Shown piece by piece: positions 18,965 through 27,427 of a stretch of DNA of 64,000 nucleotides. Under the pieces are notes generated by a model. It did no database searches, was not told the origin of the DNA, and saw only the letters and a list, made by a program, of their open reading frames with translations. Every line of letters begins with the position of its first letter. The first letter of the stretch is position 1. Made by a program: the position numbers and the translations under genes. Source of the DNA: Billgrantia bachuensis (GTDB taxonomy: Bacteria; Pseudomonadota; Gammaproteobacteria; Pseudomonadales; Halomonadaceae); the NCBI RefSeq assembly GCF_011742165.1, contig NZ_JAAQTO010000002.1, positions 62,001-126,000 on the forward strand, read 5' to 3'.

Positions 18965-18985
18965 CGGGGCAGCGTGGCTGCCCCG
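18965..18985 (+). terminator. Hairpin after the small membrane peptide gene
   Basis: CGGGGCAG / CTGCCCCG, 8-bp perfect stem with a CGTGG loop, followed by TCTCT. Confidence 0.6.
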
Positions 18986-19083
18986 TCTCTACAGGAGAGG
19001 CCTTTCCCTCCTGCCTTCGCAAGACCAGGCTTCCTTTCGCTAGTATGTAAATACGGTAGCAGAACACATAACTGGAGCTTGCG

Positions 19084-19344
19084 ATGTTGTTTACGCGTCG
19101 ACAGTGGCTCGTTCTACTGGCGGGGCACGTGGTTGGCACTTTTCTATTCATGATCCTGCGTTGGCCCCCCGCAGCCAATCATGACATCTTCTTGGCCTTT
19201 GGCGGCATGCTGGTACCGACGGCGCTGGCCTTTATCGGCGCATTGCTGGGACGAATACACAGTCAGCAAGGTGTAATTGTAGGACTGTTCATCGGCTATG
19301 TGATCTTCTTTGCGCCAGCCAGCATCATGATGATGGGCAGATGA
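19084..19344 (+). CDS. Small hydrophobic membrane protein
   Basis: 86 residues with three predicted membrane helices (about 8-23, 35-54 and 63-82). No family was recognised. It is convergent with nhaD 60 bp away, and a short GC hairpin (CCCGGC-CGAA-GCCGGG, about 19362-19377) lies between them. GGAGCTTGCG precedes the ATG. Confidence 0.6.
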   Translation: MLFTRRQWLVLLAGHVVGTFLFMILRWPPAANHDIFLAFGGMLVPTALAFIGALLGRIHSQQGVIVGLFIGYVIFFAPASIMMMGR

Positions 19345-19404
19345 CGCCACAAAGAAGTGCACCCGGCCGAAGCCGGGCGCCAAAGGGATGCAAACCGAAG
19401 CCCA

Positions 19405-20889
19405 TCAGCCGGAGATGGCAAAGCTTCCTGCGTTAATCCATAGGTGAGCGGCAACGCTGGCGGCATAACCCAGCGCGATGACCGGCGCCCAACGCAGGTG
19501 CCCAAGGAAGGTATAGTTGCCGCGCGCCTGGCCCATCAGCGCGACGCCCGCGGCCGAGCCGATCGACAGCAGACTGCCGCCTACGCCCGCAGTGAGTGTG
19601 ATCAGGAGCCAGTGTCCGTGCGACATCTCGGGTTCCATGGTCAGTACGGCAAACATCACGGGAATGTTGTCGACCACGGCGGAAACCACGCCCAGCGCGA
19701 TATTGGCCCAGGTAGCATCCCAACCGACATAGAGGGCCTCGGACAACATGCCTAGGTACCCCAGGAAACCCAGGCCGCCGACGGCAACCACAACACCGTA
19801 GAAGAACAGCAGGGTATCCCACTCGGAGCGGGCCACGCGATTGAAGACATCGAAGGGCACCACACTACCCAATTGCCGCAGCTTGCGCTCGTCGCCACGC
19901 TGGGTGTAGCGGATTCGCTTCTTCTCCAACGAGCGCGGCAAGGTCATGCGCAGGAAGTAACCGAAGAACTGCAGATAGCCAAGCCCAGTCATCATGCCGA
20001 GCACCGGCGGCAGGTGCAGCAGGGTATGACAGGCCACGGCGGTAGTAATGGTAAGCAGGAACAACAGGACGATGCGCCGCGCACCGCGCTTGAGCCAGAC
20101 GTCTTCATAGACACCTTCCGGCTTGCGGTTGTTGATGAAGAAAGTCATCAAAATGGCGGGAATCAGGAAATTCACCAGCGAGGGTACCAGTAGAGTGAAA
20201 AACTCGTAGAACTGTACGATGCCGGCCTGCCAGACCATCAGGGTGGTAATGTCACCAAAAGGACTGAATGCACCGCCGGCATTGGCTGCTACGACGATAT
20301 TGATACAGGCCAGGTTGATGAAGCGCCTGTCGCCTTCCGCCACCTTGGTGACTACGGCGCACATCAGCATGGCGGTGGTGAGGTTGTCGGCGATCGGCGA
20401 GATCACGAAGGCAAGGCCACCGGTCAGCCAGAACAACTGCTTGTAGCTGAATCCCTTGCGAATCATCCAGGAGCGCAGCGCATCGAAGACGCGGCGCTCG
20501 TCCATGGCGTTGATGTAGGTCATCGCGACCAGCAGGAACAGCATCAGCTCGGCGAATTCGAGCAGCGTCTCGCGAAAGGCGTGCTCGGCTTCGTTGGGCA
20601 TGCCGGACTGTACGTAGACCCAGCCGATCATGAACCAGATCAAGCCAGCGGCCACCAATACCGGCTTGGACTTGCGCATGTGCAACTTTTCCTCGCCCAT
20701 GACCAGCATATAGGCGAGTACGAAGATAGCCACGGCTATGTAGCCCACGGTCGAGTTAGTCAGATCCATACTGCCTGTCACCGCCAGCGCGGCGGGGCTG
20801 AACAGCAGGATGCCGAAAACGAGCAATAGAGCACTCGGCCAACGGAGCATTTTCCGTAGCCTGGGTTTTGAACAACAGCCGGTTGGCAT
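19405..20889 (-). CDS. nhaD: NhaD-type Na+/H+ antiporter
   Basis: 494-residue ion transporter superfamily antiporter. It has a cleavable-looking N-terminal helix, then about 12 membrane helices. Typical NhaD stretches are ISPIADNLTTAMLMCAVV and AANAGGAFSPFGDITTLMVW, and DNIPVMFAVLTMEPEM in the second half. It expels Na+/Li+ at alkaline pH in halophiles and Vibrio. AGGAC before the codon at 20889 supports this start. Confidence 0.92.
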   Translation of the reverse strand: MPTGCCSKPRLRKMLRWPSALLLVFGILLFSPAALAVTGSMDLTNSTVGYIAVAIFVLAYMLVMGEEKLHMRKSKPVLVAAGLIWFMIGWVYVQSGMPNEAEHAFRETLLEFAELMLFLLVAMTYINAMDERRVFDALRSWMIRKGFSYKQLFWLTGGLAFVISPIADNLTTAMLMCAVVTKVAEGDRRFINLACINIVVAANAGGAFSPFGDITTLMVWQAGIVQFYEFFTLLVPSLVNFLIPAILMTFFINNRKPEGVYEDVWLKRGARRIVLLFLLTITTAVACHTLLHLPPVLGMMTGLGYLQFFGYFLRMTLPRSLEKKRIRYTQRGDERKLRQLGSVVPFDVFNRVARSEWDTLLFFYGVVVAVGGLGFLGYLGMLSEALYVGWDATWANIALGVVSAVVDNIPVMFAVLTMEPEMSHGHWLLITLTAGVGGSLLSIGSAAGVALMGQARGNYTFLGHLRWAPVIALGYAASVAAHLWINAGSFAISG

Positions 20890-21022
20890 GGATGGTAGTC
20901 CTGTTTGTTAAGGTTTTCAGGGAGAGGTGAAAAAAAGCGGCTGAATTTTATCATGCCCTGTTGCGGTGCAACAGCTAGCCAGAAGGGGTATGAGGTAGGC
21001 TGGTAGCTAGACTTTGGTCAAT

Positions 21023-21050
21023 AAAAAACCCTTGCCGCAGCAAGGGTTTT
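21023..21050 (-). terminator. Rho-independent terminator of tRNA-Ser
   Basis: AAAACCCTTG (21025-21034) and CAAGGGTTTT (21041-21050) form a perfect 10-bp stem with a six-base loop. On the minus strand it ends in a T-run, 13 bp after the tRNA. Confidence 0.85.
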
Positions 21051-21063
21051 CAAGAAAGCAGGG

Positions 21064-21153
21064 TGGCGGAGGGACAGGGATTCGAACCCTGGGTAGGCTC
21101 TCACCTACGCCGGTTTTCAAGACCGGTGCATTCAACCGCTCTGCCATCCCTCC
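21064..21153 (-). tRNA. tRNA-Ser (UGA anticodon)
   Basis: 90 nt including an encoded CCA. The acceptor stem pairs GGAGGGA with TCCCTCC. The anticodon arm is CCGGT-CTTGAAA-ACCGG with anticodon TGA. The long variable arm GTAGGTGAGAGCCTAC and the T-arm CAGGGTTCGAATCCCTG identify a class II serine tRNA reading UCA/UCG codons. Confidence 0.97.
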
Positions 21154-21229
21154 GGCTCACGGGGGCGAATATTACCAGTTATGCTCATGAGGTCAAGGGC
21201 TGGTAGCCAGGTACTGCCAAGGAGTGCGT

Positions 21230-21673
21230 ATGTCGAGCCATGTAAACCCGGAAGTGAGGCCGACCCCAGCCGTGGCCGCGGCCGTGGTGCACCAGGGAAG
21301 AGTGCTCATGGTACAGCGACGCAACCCGCCCAATGCCGGCATGCTCGCGCTTCCGGGTGGGCGGGTGGAACCCGGCGAGCCGCTGCTGGAAGCTGCTTTG
21401 CGGGAGCTGCACGAGGAGACCGGCATCATTGCCGATTCAGAGCGAGTACTGACTGCCATCGATCAGTTCCAGCATGACGACCAGGGCTGTCTGCTTAGCC
21501 ACTTCGTCATTGTCGTAGTGACCTGCCGCTGGGTCGGAGGCGCCGCGGTCGCCGGGGACGATGCCAACCAGATCCACTGGCTCGATGCCACTCAGGTAAG
21601 CAGCGAAGCAAGCCTCTGCGCCAGCGCAAGGCGCATTGCCACCAATCTGCTTGCCGACACCAAGAGGCGATGA
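21230..21673 (+). CDS. Nudix hydrolase
   Basis: 147 residues; start at the ATG with AAGGAG 6 bp upstream. The Nudix box is GGRVEPGEPLLEAALRELHEETGI, split here as GGRVEPGEPLLEAAL and RELHEETGI, with all catalytic Glu residues kept. It probably hydrolyses a nucleoside-diphosphate-linked compound; ADP-ribose pyrophosphatase-like members look similar. Confidence 0.85.
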   Translation: MSSHVNPEVRPTPAVAAAVVHQGRVLMVQRRNPPNAGMLALPGGRVEPGEPLLEAALRELHEETGIIADSERVLTAIDQFQHDDQGCLLSHFVIVVVTCRWVGGAAVAGDDANQIHWLDATQVSSEASLCASARRIATNLLADTKRR

Positions 21674-21783
21674 AGGTTCGTTGAGTCTTGTAGAACTAAG
21701 GACTTGCGCCGGGAACCAACCGACGGCATCCTTGGTCAACTGCAGAGATCAAACCAAGATCAATCACAGGGAGCTCTGGATCA

Positions 21784-22452
21784 ATGGCCTATCACGAAAC
21801 ACACGTGGCCCAGCAATCGTCCCAGGCCGTCAGTGCCAACAAGGTACTGCGCAATACCTATGCGCTACTGGCGATGACACTGCTGTTCTCCGCCGTCACA
21901 GCGGGTGCCGCCATGGCCATGGGCGTCGAGCGAATGAACATCTTCGTGTTCTTCATCGGCGCATACGGCTTGATGTTCCTGGTCCACAAAACCGCCAATT
22001 CGGCAACCGGCCTGTTGGCCACCTTCGCCTTCACCGGCTTCATGGGCTTCACGCTCGGCCCGATCCTCAGCGCCTACCTCGCTCTACCCAACGGCGCTGC
22101 GCTGATCATGAACGCGCTCGCCATGACCGGGCTGACCTTCATCGGTCTCTCCGCCGTGGCGCTGATTTCCAAGAAGGATTTCAGTTTCCTTGGCAACTTC
22201 CTGATGGCAGGCGCCATCGTGCTGATCCTTGCCATGGTGGCAGGTCTGGTGTTCCAGATCCCCACCCTGATGTTGATGGTATCGGCAGGTTTCGTGCTGT
22301 TCGCTTCGGCCGCCATCCTCTTCCAGACCAGTGAGATCGTGCACCGTGCCGGTGAGACCAACTACATCCTCGCCACCATCACGCTGTACGTCTCGATCTA
22401 TAACCTCTTCATCAGCCTGCTGTCGCTGCTCGGTATCATGAGCAGCGACTGA
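21784..22452 (+). CDS. yccA: BAX-inhibitor-1 family membrane protein, YccA-like
   Basis: 222 residues with seven membrane helices. YccA is a substrate and modulator of the FtsH protease in E. coli, and the gene commonly precedes the tus genes, as here. Typical stretches are KVLRNTYALLAMTLLFSAVTAG, seen here in parts, and the C-terminal ILATITLYVSIYNLFISLL. GGGAGC precedes the ATG. Confidence 0.93.
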   Translation: MAYHETHVAQQSSQAVSANKVLRNTYALLAMTLLFSAVTAGAAMAMGVERMNIFVFFIGAYGLMFLVHKTANSATGLLATFAFTGFMGFTLGPILSAYLALPNGAALIMNALAMTGLTFIGLSAVALISKKDFSFLGNFLMAGAIVLILAMVAGLVFQIPTLMLMVSAGFVLFASAAILFQTSEIVHRAGETNYILATITLYVSIYNLFISLLSLLGIMSSD

Positions 22453-22522
22453 AACCAACAGGTCAGGTACCGCCAGGCCCCGCCGATGCGGGGCCTGCGT
22501 GTTTGAGAGGGCAGGAACCGCC

Positions 22523-22915
22523 ATGCGCTATGGTCTACTCGTCGAGGGAGCGCCCTACAGCAGCCAGGCGTCCCATTCCGCACTGCGCTTTGCCGCGGCA
22601 CTGATCGCGAAAGGGCACCGACTGGAGAGTGTCTTCTTCTATCATGATGGTGTCTACAATGCGGCACGCCTTGTCGCACCGCCTCAGGACGAACCCCACC
22701 TGTACGATGCTTGGTGCTCGCTCAATGCCGAACATGGCACCCGATTGCAGGTCTGCATTGCTGCCGCGCTGCGCCGTGGACTGCTCGACGCACGGGAAGC
22801 CGACCGTCATGGCAAGGCAGGTCATAGCGTCGAATCTCCCTTCGAGCTCACGGGGCTCGGTCAACTGATCGACCTGGGACGAGCGGTCGACCGCCTGGTG
22901 ACCTTCGCCCCCTGA
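22523..22915 (+). CDS. tusD: Sulfurtransferase TusD (DsrE family)
   Basis: 130 residues; the ATG at 22523 gives the family start MRYGLLVEGAPYSSQ. TusD is the persulfide-carrying subunit of TusBCD, which passes sulfur from TusA to TusE for 2-thiolation of tRNA wobble uridine. The Cys expected about residue 78 is present (LQVCIAAALRRG). First gene of tusDCB-tusE. Confidence 0.92.
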   Translation: MRYGLLVEGAPYSSQASHSALRFAAALIAKGHRLESVFFYHDGVYNAARLVAPPQDEPHLYDAWCSLNAEHGTRLQVCIAAALRRGLLDAREADRHGKAGHSVESPFELTGLGQLIDLGRAVDRLVTFAP

Positions 22916-22927
22916 GGAGAACGAGCG

Positions 22928-23305
22928 ATGCGATCACACCTACCTGTCACCGGCGATCTATTGGTTATCCTGCGCCAAGTGCCGCATGGCAGCAGTTGGC
23001 TGCGCGAGGGTCTCGATGCCGCGTTGGTAGCTGCGGCTTTCGGGCAGTCGGTGACGCTGCTGTTCCAAAGCGATGGCGTGCTGGCCCTGGCCAGAGGGCA
23101 GCAGAGTGGCCCCTTGGGACAGAAGGGTACCGCGGCCACCCTGGACATGCTGGAGATGTATGATATCGAGTCGCTGCACTTCGATCTGGAGGCGCTCGAG
23201 CGATTCGGGCTCACCCAGCAGGACCTGCTGCTCCCTGCCGCGGGGGTCGATGCCAGTTCGATCCCGCAACTGATCGCCGGGCATCGGCTGGTCCTGACAT
23301 TCTGA
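22928..23305 (+). CDS. tusC: Sulfur relay protein TusC
   Basis: 125 residues of the DsrF type, 12 bp after tusD with GGAGAACGAGCG before the ATG. It shows the family pattern LDAALVAAAFGQSVTLLFQ followed by a variable middle. It is a structural partner in the TusBCD hexamer and lacks the catalytic Cys, as expected. Confidence 0.9.
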   Translation: MRSHLPVTGDLLVILRQVPHGSSWLREGLDAALVAAAFGQSVTLLFQSDGVLALARGQQSGPLGQKGTAATLDMLEMYDIESLHFDLEALERFGLTQQDLLLPAAGVDASSIPQLIAGHRLVLTF

Positions 23306-23334
23306 ATGGCTACGATGCCTCCGCGAGGACGCCC

Positions 23335-23625
23335 ATGATCCTGCATATTCTCAATCGACCGCCCAGTTCGAGCCTGGCCTACCGCGATGCTCTCGTTGCC
23401 ATGGGAAGTGAGGATCGACTGCTGCTGATCGAAGATGGCGTGCTGGGGGCCATGACGGCGCAGGTTCGCCACTTCCAGGCCATAGACGGGCGTCTTTTCG
23501 CCCTGCGCGAAGATCTGAACGCGCGGGGGCTCCTGGGCCAGTGCGACGCCAGCGTTCAGGTCGTCGACGTGGATGGCTTCGTCACCCTGACCGAAGAGGC
23601 CGACAAGACAGTGAGCTGGTTCTGA
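23335..23625 (+). CDS. tusB: Sulfur relay protein TusB (DsrH family)
   Basis: 96 residues. Typical DsrH features are MILHILNRPPSS at the start, LLLIEDGVLGAM and the last residues KTVSWF. It is the third subunit of TusBCD. Its stop codon overlaps the tusE start (ATGA-type junction). Confidence 0.9.
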   Translation: MILHILNRPPSSSLAYRDALVAMGSEDRLLLIEDGVLGAMTAQVRHFQAIDGRLFALREDLNARGLLGQCDASVQVVDVDGFVTLTEEADKTVSWF

Positions 23626-23978
23626 TGGCTTCCACCGAGATCGATCGTTACCTGAACGTCGACAGTCAGCATGTTGCGCTCGACCCCGAGGGCTACCTCA
23701 TCGACCTCGCGGCCTGGACGCCAGCCGTGGCCGAAGCTCTCGCCGCCGAGGAGGGGCGCGTGCTGTCTGAGGAGCACTGGGAGGTGATCGAAGTGATCCG
23801 CGACTTCTACTCGCGCTACCAGGCGTCACCGGCCATGCGACCGCTGGTCAAGGCAGTGGGCCAGGCACTGGGGCAGGAGAAGGGCCGTTCCGTCCACCTG
23901 ATGAAACTCTTTCCCGACAGTCCCGCCAAGGTGGCGGCTCGCCTTGCCGGGTTGCCGAAGCCCGCCAATTGTCTCTGA
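23625..23978 (+). CDS. tusE: Sulfurtransferase TusE (DsrC family)
   Basis: 117 residues. The penultimate Cys of the C-terminal tail (LPKPANCL) is the swinging sulfur carrier that accepts persulfide from TusD and hands it to MnmA. The preceding FYSRYQASPAMRPLVKAVG and RSVHLMKLFPDSPAK are diagnostic. The start overlaps the tusB stop by one base. Confidence 0.93.
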   Translation: MASTEIDRYLNVDSQHVALDPEGYLIDLAAWTPAVAEALAAEEGRVLSEEHWEVIEVIRDFYSRYQASPAMRPLVKAVGQALGQEKGRSVHLMKLFPDSPAKVAARLAGLPKPANCL

Positions 23979-23988
23979 TGGCCGCGAC

Positions 23989-24564
23989 ATGAACTTTCTG
24001 GCCCATGCCTGGCTTGCCCGCGGCGGTAGCGATGACTTCCTCTATGGCAACCTGATTGCCGACGGGGTGAAGGGCAGCGACTTGTCGGCGTGGTCCGAGG
24101 AGGTCGCCAGCGGCATTCGACATCATCGCCGGGTCGATGCCTACGTCGATGTCCATCCTGCGGTACTGGCGGCACGTAGGCGTGCGCCCGAAGCGTATCG
24201 CCGCTACGCCGGCATCGCCCTCGACCTGGTATGGGATCACTTCGTGGCACGGGAGCTCGCACTCGACAGGCACGAATCCCATCTGGTACTACGCAGCTAC
24301 CGGGTACTTGGTCGCCATCCCGCTCCGGCTCGTCTGGAACGCATGGTACCGGCGCTGGTCGCCCAGGACTGGCTGCATCGCTATGCCGATTTCGACTTCA
24401 CCTGCGATGCAGTGCGCGGCATAGGCCAGCGCCTATCCGGGCCGAATCGCTTGGCGGCCTTGGTGCCGTGGCTGAAAGAGGATTATGACGGTCTCGAGCG
24501 GGACTTCCAGCAATTGTGGCCGGCGGTTGCCGACGAACTCGAAGTCCTCCCCCTCGATCGATGA
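23989..24564 (+). CDS. acpH: Acyl carrier protein phosphodiesterase
   Basis: 191 residues; start at MNFLAHAWLA. AcpH is an HD-like metal enzyme that removes the 4'-phosphopantetheine arm from ACP. Conserved blocks are NFLAHAWLA, GNLIADGVKG, HHRRVDAYVD and DLVWDHFVARE. It lies 10 bp after tusE, probably in the same transcript. Confidence 0.9.
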   Translation: MNFLAHAWLARGGSDDFLYGNLIADGVKGSDLSAWSEEVASGIRHHRRVDAYVDVHPAVLAARRRAPEAYRRYAGIALDLVWDHFVARELALDRHESHLVLRSYRVLGRHPAPARLERMVPALVAQDWLHRYADFDFTCDAVRGIGQRLSGPNRLAALVPWLKEDYDGLERDFQQLWPAVADELEVLPLDR

Positions 24565-24573
24565 CTCAGCCGT

Positions 24574-25782
24574 TCAGTCGACTCTGAGCCAGAGGCAGTT
24601 GATCGAATCTCCTTCCTTGATATGGGAATCCGCCGGAATCGCCGCCAGTGCATCGGCATTCACACAAGAGGAGAGCACGCCGGAACCTTGGTCGGGAAAG
24701 GCGTGGGCCGTGATACCACCCGGTTCCATGTTCAGTTGGACGCGCATATAGTGCCGCCGAGGCCCGGTTCGAGTGGAGAAGGCAGCCCTCGCAGGCAGCG
24801 TCGGCATGCTGGCCAGGCTCGGGCAGGCGAGCAGGGCGCCCATCAGCGGGCGCAGGAAGAGCCAGGCGGCAACGAAGCTGGAAACGGGATTGCCAGGCAG
24901 GCCGACGAAGCGGACTTCTCGCCCGTCGCTGGCCGAAAGTCGCCCCAATGCCAAGGGCTTGCCGGGCTTGAGCGCCAGGCGCCACAGGTCGAGTCGGCCG
25001 ATCGCCTCGATGGCCGCCTTGACATGGTCTTCTTCCCCCACGCTGACCCCACCAGTCGTCACCACCACGTCGACCTGCTCAGCAGCGAGCGCCAGCATGG
25101 CCCGGGTGCCATCGGCGTCGTCGGGCATCGTGGCGATGAAGGCGATCTCGGCACCGAACCTCTCCAGCAGATCTCGCAGCATGGGCCGGTTGCTGTTGTA
25201 GATCTGCCCCGCAGCCAGCGGCTGGCCCGGCTCGACGATCTCGTCACCGCTGGTGAGCAGGGCGACCCGCGGCCGTCGGCGCACCGACACCTCGACGATA
25301 CCCTGGCTCGCCAAGTGCCCCAGAGCTGCGGCATCCAGGCGTTGCCCGCGTTCGAGCAGCACACCGCCGGCCGTCACGTCGCTACCACGATGGCGTACGT
25401 TGTTGCTCTCCGGCACCTGCGACGGTAACGAAGCCTCGTCATCGATGACTTCGACTTTCTCCTGCATCACTACGCAGTCAGCGCCGGGTGGCAACGGGGC
25501 GCCGGTAAAGATTCGTGCACAGGTACCTCTGGCGAGGGGCTGCGCTTGTATTCCCGCAGCGATACGCTGGGCGATCGGCAGGCGCTTGCCGGCATCGTCA
25601 TGATGCAGCGCATAACCGTCCATCGCGCTGTTGTCGAACGGCGGCACGTCGAGCCGTGCGATGACCTCGTCAGCCAGAACACGCCGCCCGGCCTTCTCGC
25701 AGGGCAGGTTTTCCGCTTGCACCGGGGTGACATCCTTCAGCAGGGCGGCAAGGGCCGCCTCGATGGACTGCAGTTCAGACAT
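24574..25782 (-). CDS. moeA: Molybdopterin molybdenumtransferase MoeA
   Basis: 402 residues; start at MSELQSIEAAL. MoeA inserts molybdate into adenylated molybdopterin. The N-terminal PFDNSAMDGYAL and FTGAPLPPGADCVVMQE, the central TTGGVSVGEEDHVK and the GLPGNPVSSFVAAW block are all present. Its start overlaps the end of moaB by 8 bp. Confidence 0.95.
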   Translation of the reverse strand: MSELQSIEAALAALLKDVTPVQAENLPCEKAGRRVLADEVIARLDVPPFDNSAMDGYALHHDDAGKRLPIAQRIAAGIQAQPLARGTCARIFTGAPLPPGADCVVMQEKVEVIDDEASLPSQVPESNNVRHRGSDVTAGGVLLERGQRLDAAALGHLASQGIVEVSVRRRPRVALLTSGDEIVEPGQPLAAGQIYNSNRPMLRDLLERFGAEIAFIATMPDDADGTRAMLALAAEQVDVVVTTGGVSVGEEDHVKAAIEAIGRLDLWRLALKPGKPLALGRLSASDGREVRFVGLPGNPVSSFVAAWLFLRPLMGALLACPSLASMPTLPARAAFSTRTGPRRHYMRVQLNMEPGGITAHAFPDQGSGVLSSCVNADALAAIPADSHIKEGDSINCLWLRVD

Positions 25783-26296
25783 GCTGGCCTCGCTCGGGGA
25801 TGACCAGGTTGGCAAAGTTGCACGGCTTGTGCCGGCTGTCGAGCTGCTCGGCGAGCAGGCCGTCCCATGCCGTGCGGCAGGCGCCGCTCGAACCCGGGAG
25901 GCAGAACACGACGGTGGCATTGGCCAGGCCACCGAGACAGCGGCTCTGGATGGTCGAGCTGCCGACCTCTTGCCAGGAGAGCTGGCGGAACTGCTCGCCA
26001 AAGCCTTCGATGCGCTTGTCCAGCAGCACCGACACCGCTTCCGGAGTGGAATCCCGGCCGGTGAACCCGGTACCGCCGGTGGTCAGGATCACCTGGATGT
26101 CAGGATCGGCGATCCATTCGGAAACCGTGGCGCGAATGCGGTACACGTCATCGATGACGATGCGCCGCTCGGCCAGTTGATGCCCCGCCTCGCTGAGACG
26201 CTCGGCGAGCAGGGCGCCGCTACGGTCGCTGTTGAAATCCCGCGTGTCGGAAATGGTCAGCACCGCGATATTGAGCGGAATCATCGCTTCGCTCAT
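25775..26296 (-). CDS. moaB: Molybdenum cofactor protein MoaB/Mog
   Basis: 173 residues of the MoaB/Mog fold, which binds molybdopterin and adenylates it in many bacteria. Motifs are LTISDTRDFNSDRSG, ILTTGGTGFTGRDSTPEA and FCLPGSSGACRTAWDGLL. It forms an operon with moeA (8-bp overlap) and with the DUF1244 gene upstream (4-bp overlap). Confidence 0.93.
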   Translation of the reverse strand: MSEAMIPLNIAVLTISDTRDFNSDRSGALLAERLSEAGHQLAERRIVIDDVYRIRATVSEWIADPDIQVILTTGGTGFTGRDSTPEAVSVLLDKRIEGFGEQFRQLSWQEVGSSTIQSRCLGGLANATVVFCLPGSSGACRTAWDGLLAEQLDSRHKPCNFANLVIPERGQHV

Positions 26297-26613
26297 GATT
26301 GCGACTCCCGCCTGCGTGCCTGCCGTGCCTCGAAGGCGGCCTGCTGCTCCGGCGTGGCCTCCTGCTGGTATTTCTCCTTCCACTCCGGGTAAGGCATGCC
26401 ATAGACGTATTCGCGCGCGGCCTCGTAGTCGAGTTCTGCCCCTCGCTCGTCGGCAGCGGCCACCAGCCACTTGGAAAGACAGTTGCGACAGAAATCGGCA
26501 AGAATCATCAGGTCGATGTTCTGCACATCCTTGTTGGCATCCAGATGCTGAAGCAGGCGACGGAAGGCGGCGGCCTCGAGCTGGGTGCGTGTGGCGTCGT
26601 CGAGATGCTGCAT
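26293..26613 (-). CDS. DUF1244-family protein
   Basis: 106 residues. The core LQHLDANKDVQNIDLMILA followed by FCRNCLSKWL and YGMPYPEWKEKYQ is that of DUF1244, a small helical family with an invariant CRNC motif. Function unknown. It overlaps moaB by 4 bp and is probably cotranscribed with it. Confidence 0.85.
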   Translation of the reverse strand: MQHLDDATRTQLEAAAFRRLLQHLDANKDVQNIDLMILADFCRNCLSKWLVAAADERGAELDYEAAREYVYGMPYPEWKEKYQQEATPEQQAAFEARQARRRESQS

Positions 26614-26681
26614 GTCGTTGGCTCCTGGTTGAGTCGCCTCAGGATAACAAAAAATGGCACCGGGCCTGACGCCCCCGCCGG

Positions 26682-27314
26682 TCAGGCCGTATCGCCACGC
26701 GTGCAGACCGAGAGTACCACGGCGTCTTCATCGCTCACCGACACCAGGGCGTGGCCCATGTCGCTGTCGAAATAGATGCTGTCGCCACGCGATAGCTGCA
26801 GTGGCTCGTAGAACTCGGTATAGAGATGGATTTCGCCTTCCAGCACCATCAGGAACTCCTCGCCGTCATGGCGTACCCATTCACTGAACTCGTCGAAGCT
26901 GCGCGCCCGCACGATGGTCTTGAAGGGAATCATGCGCTTCTGGGCCAGTTCGCAGCTGAGTAGCTCGTGCTCGTAGGTCGGCGTCGGGTGGCGCTGCCCC
27001 TCGCCCTGGCGGGTCAGGTCACGGCGACCCATAGTGCGCGGCTGCACCTTGGGCGGTGTGAGCAACTGGGGCAGGTCGATGTCCAGGCCATTGATCAGTT
27101 TCTGCACCGCGGTGAACGTCGGCGAGATCTGATCGTTCTCGATCTTGGAGAGCGTGGATCGGGCCAGGCCGGTACGCTGGCTGACGTCCTCCAGCGTCCA
27201 CTGGTTGGCCAGGCGGATTTCCTTGAGCCGTTCGCCGAGACGCAACGGTTCGACGAATGGTTTGCGTCCCGAGGCGATACGCAGCGCGGCCTGCTGGTCG
27301 GTGTTGGTGGGCAT
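26682..27314 (-). CDS. XRE-family regulator with C-terminal cupin domain
   Basis: 210 residues; start at MPTNTDQQAAL. The HTH (LEDVSQRTGLARSTLSKIEN) lies at about residues 41-60, and the cupin effector domain (HDGEEFLMVLEGEIHLY ... GDSIYFDSDMGHALV) fills the C-terminal half. The PuuR/SutR-like layout suggests control of polyamine, amino-acid or sulfur genes. It lies next to the deacetylase-like gene, whose family includes polyamine deacetylases. Confidence 0.85.
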   Translation of the reverse strand: MPTNTDQQAALRIASGRKPFVEPLRLGERLKEIRLANQWTLEDVSQRTGLARSTLSKIENDQISPTFTAVQKLINGLDIDLPQLLTPPKVQPRTMGRRDLTRQGEGQRHPTPTYEHELLSCELAQKRMIPFKTIVRARSFDEFSEWVRHDGEEFLMVLEGEIHLYTEFYEPLQLSRGDSIYFDSDMGHALVSVSDEDAVVLSVCTRGDTA

Positions 27315-27427
27315 TGAGAAGTTCACTATAGGAAACAGAGTTTCCTGAAGCGTACCACAGAAGTACCTCGCGCACCGGCCGGGAGGCGCCACCGTTGTGC
27401 GTGTTCCCGACACAGCTCAGTGCTGGT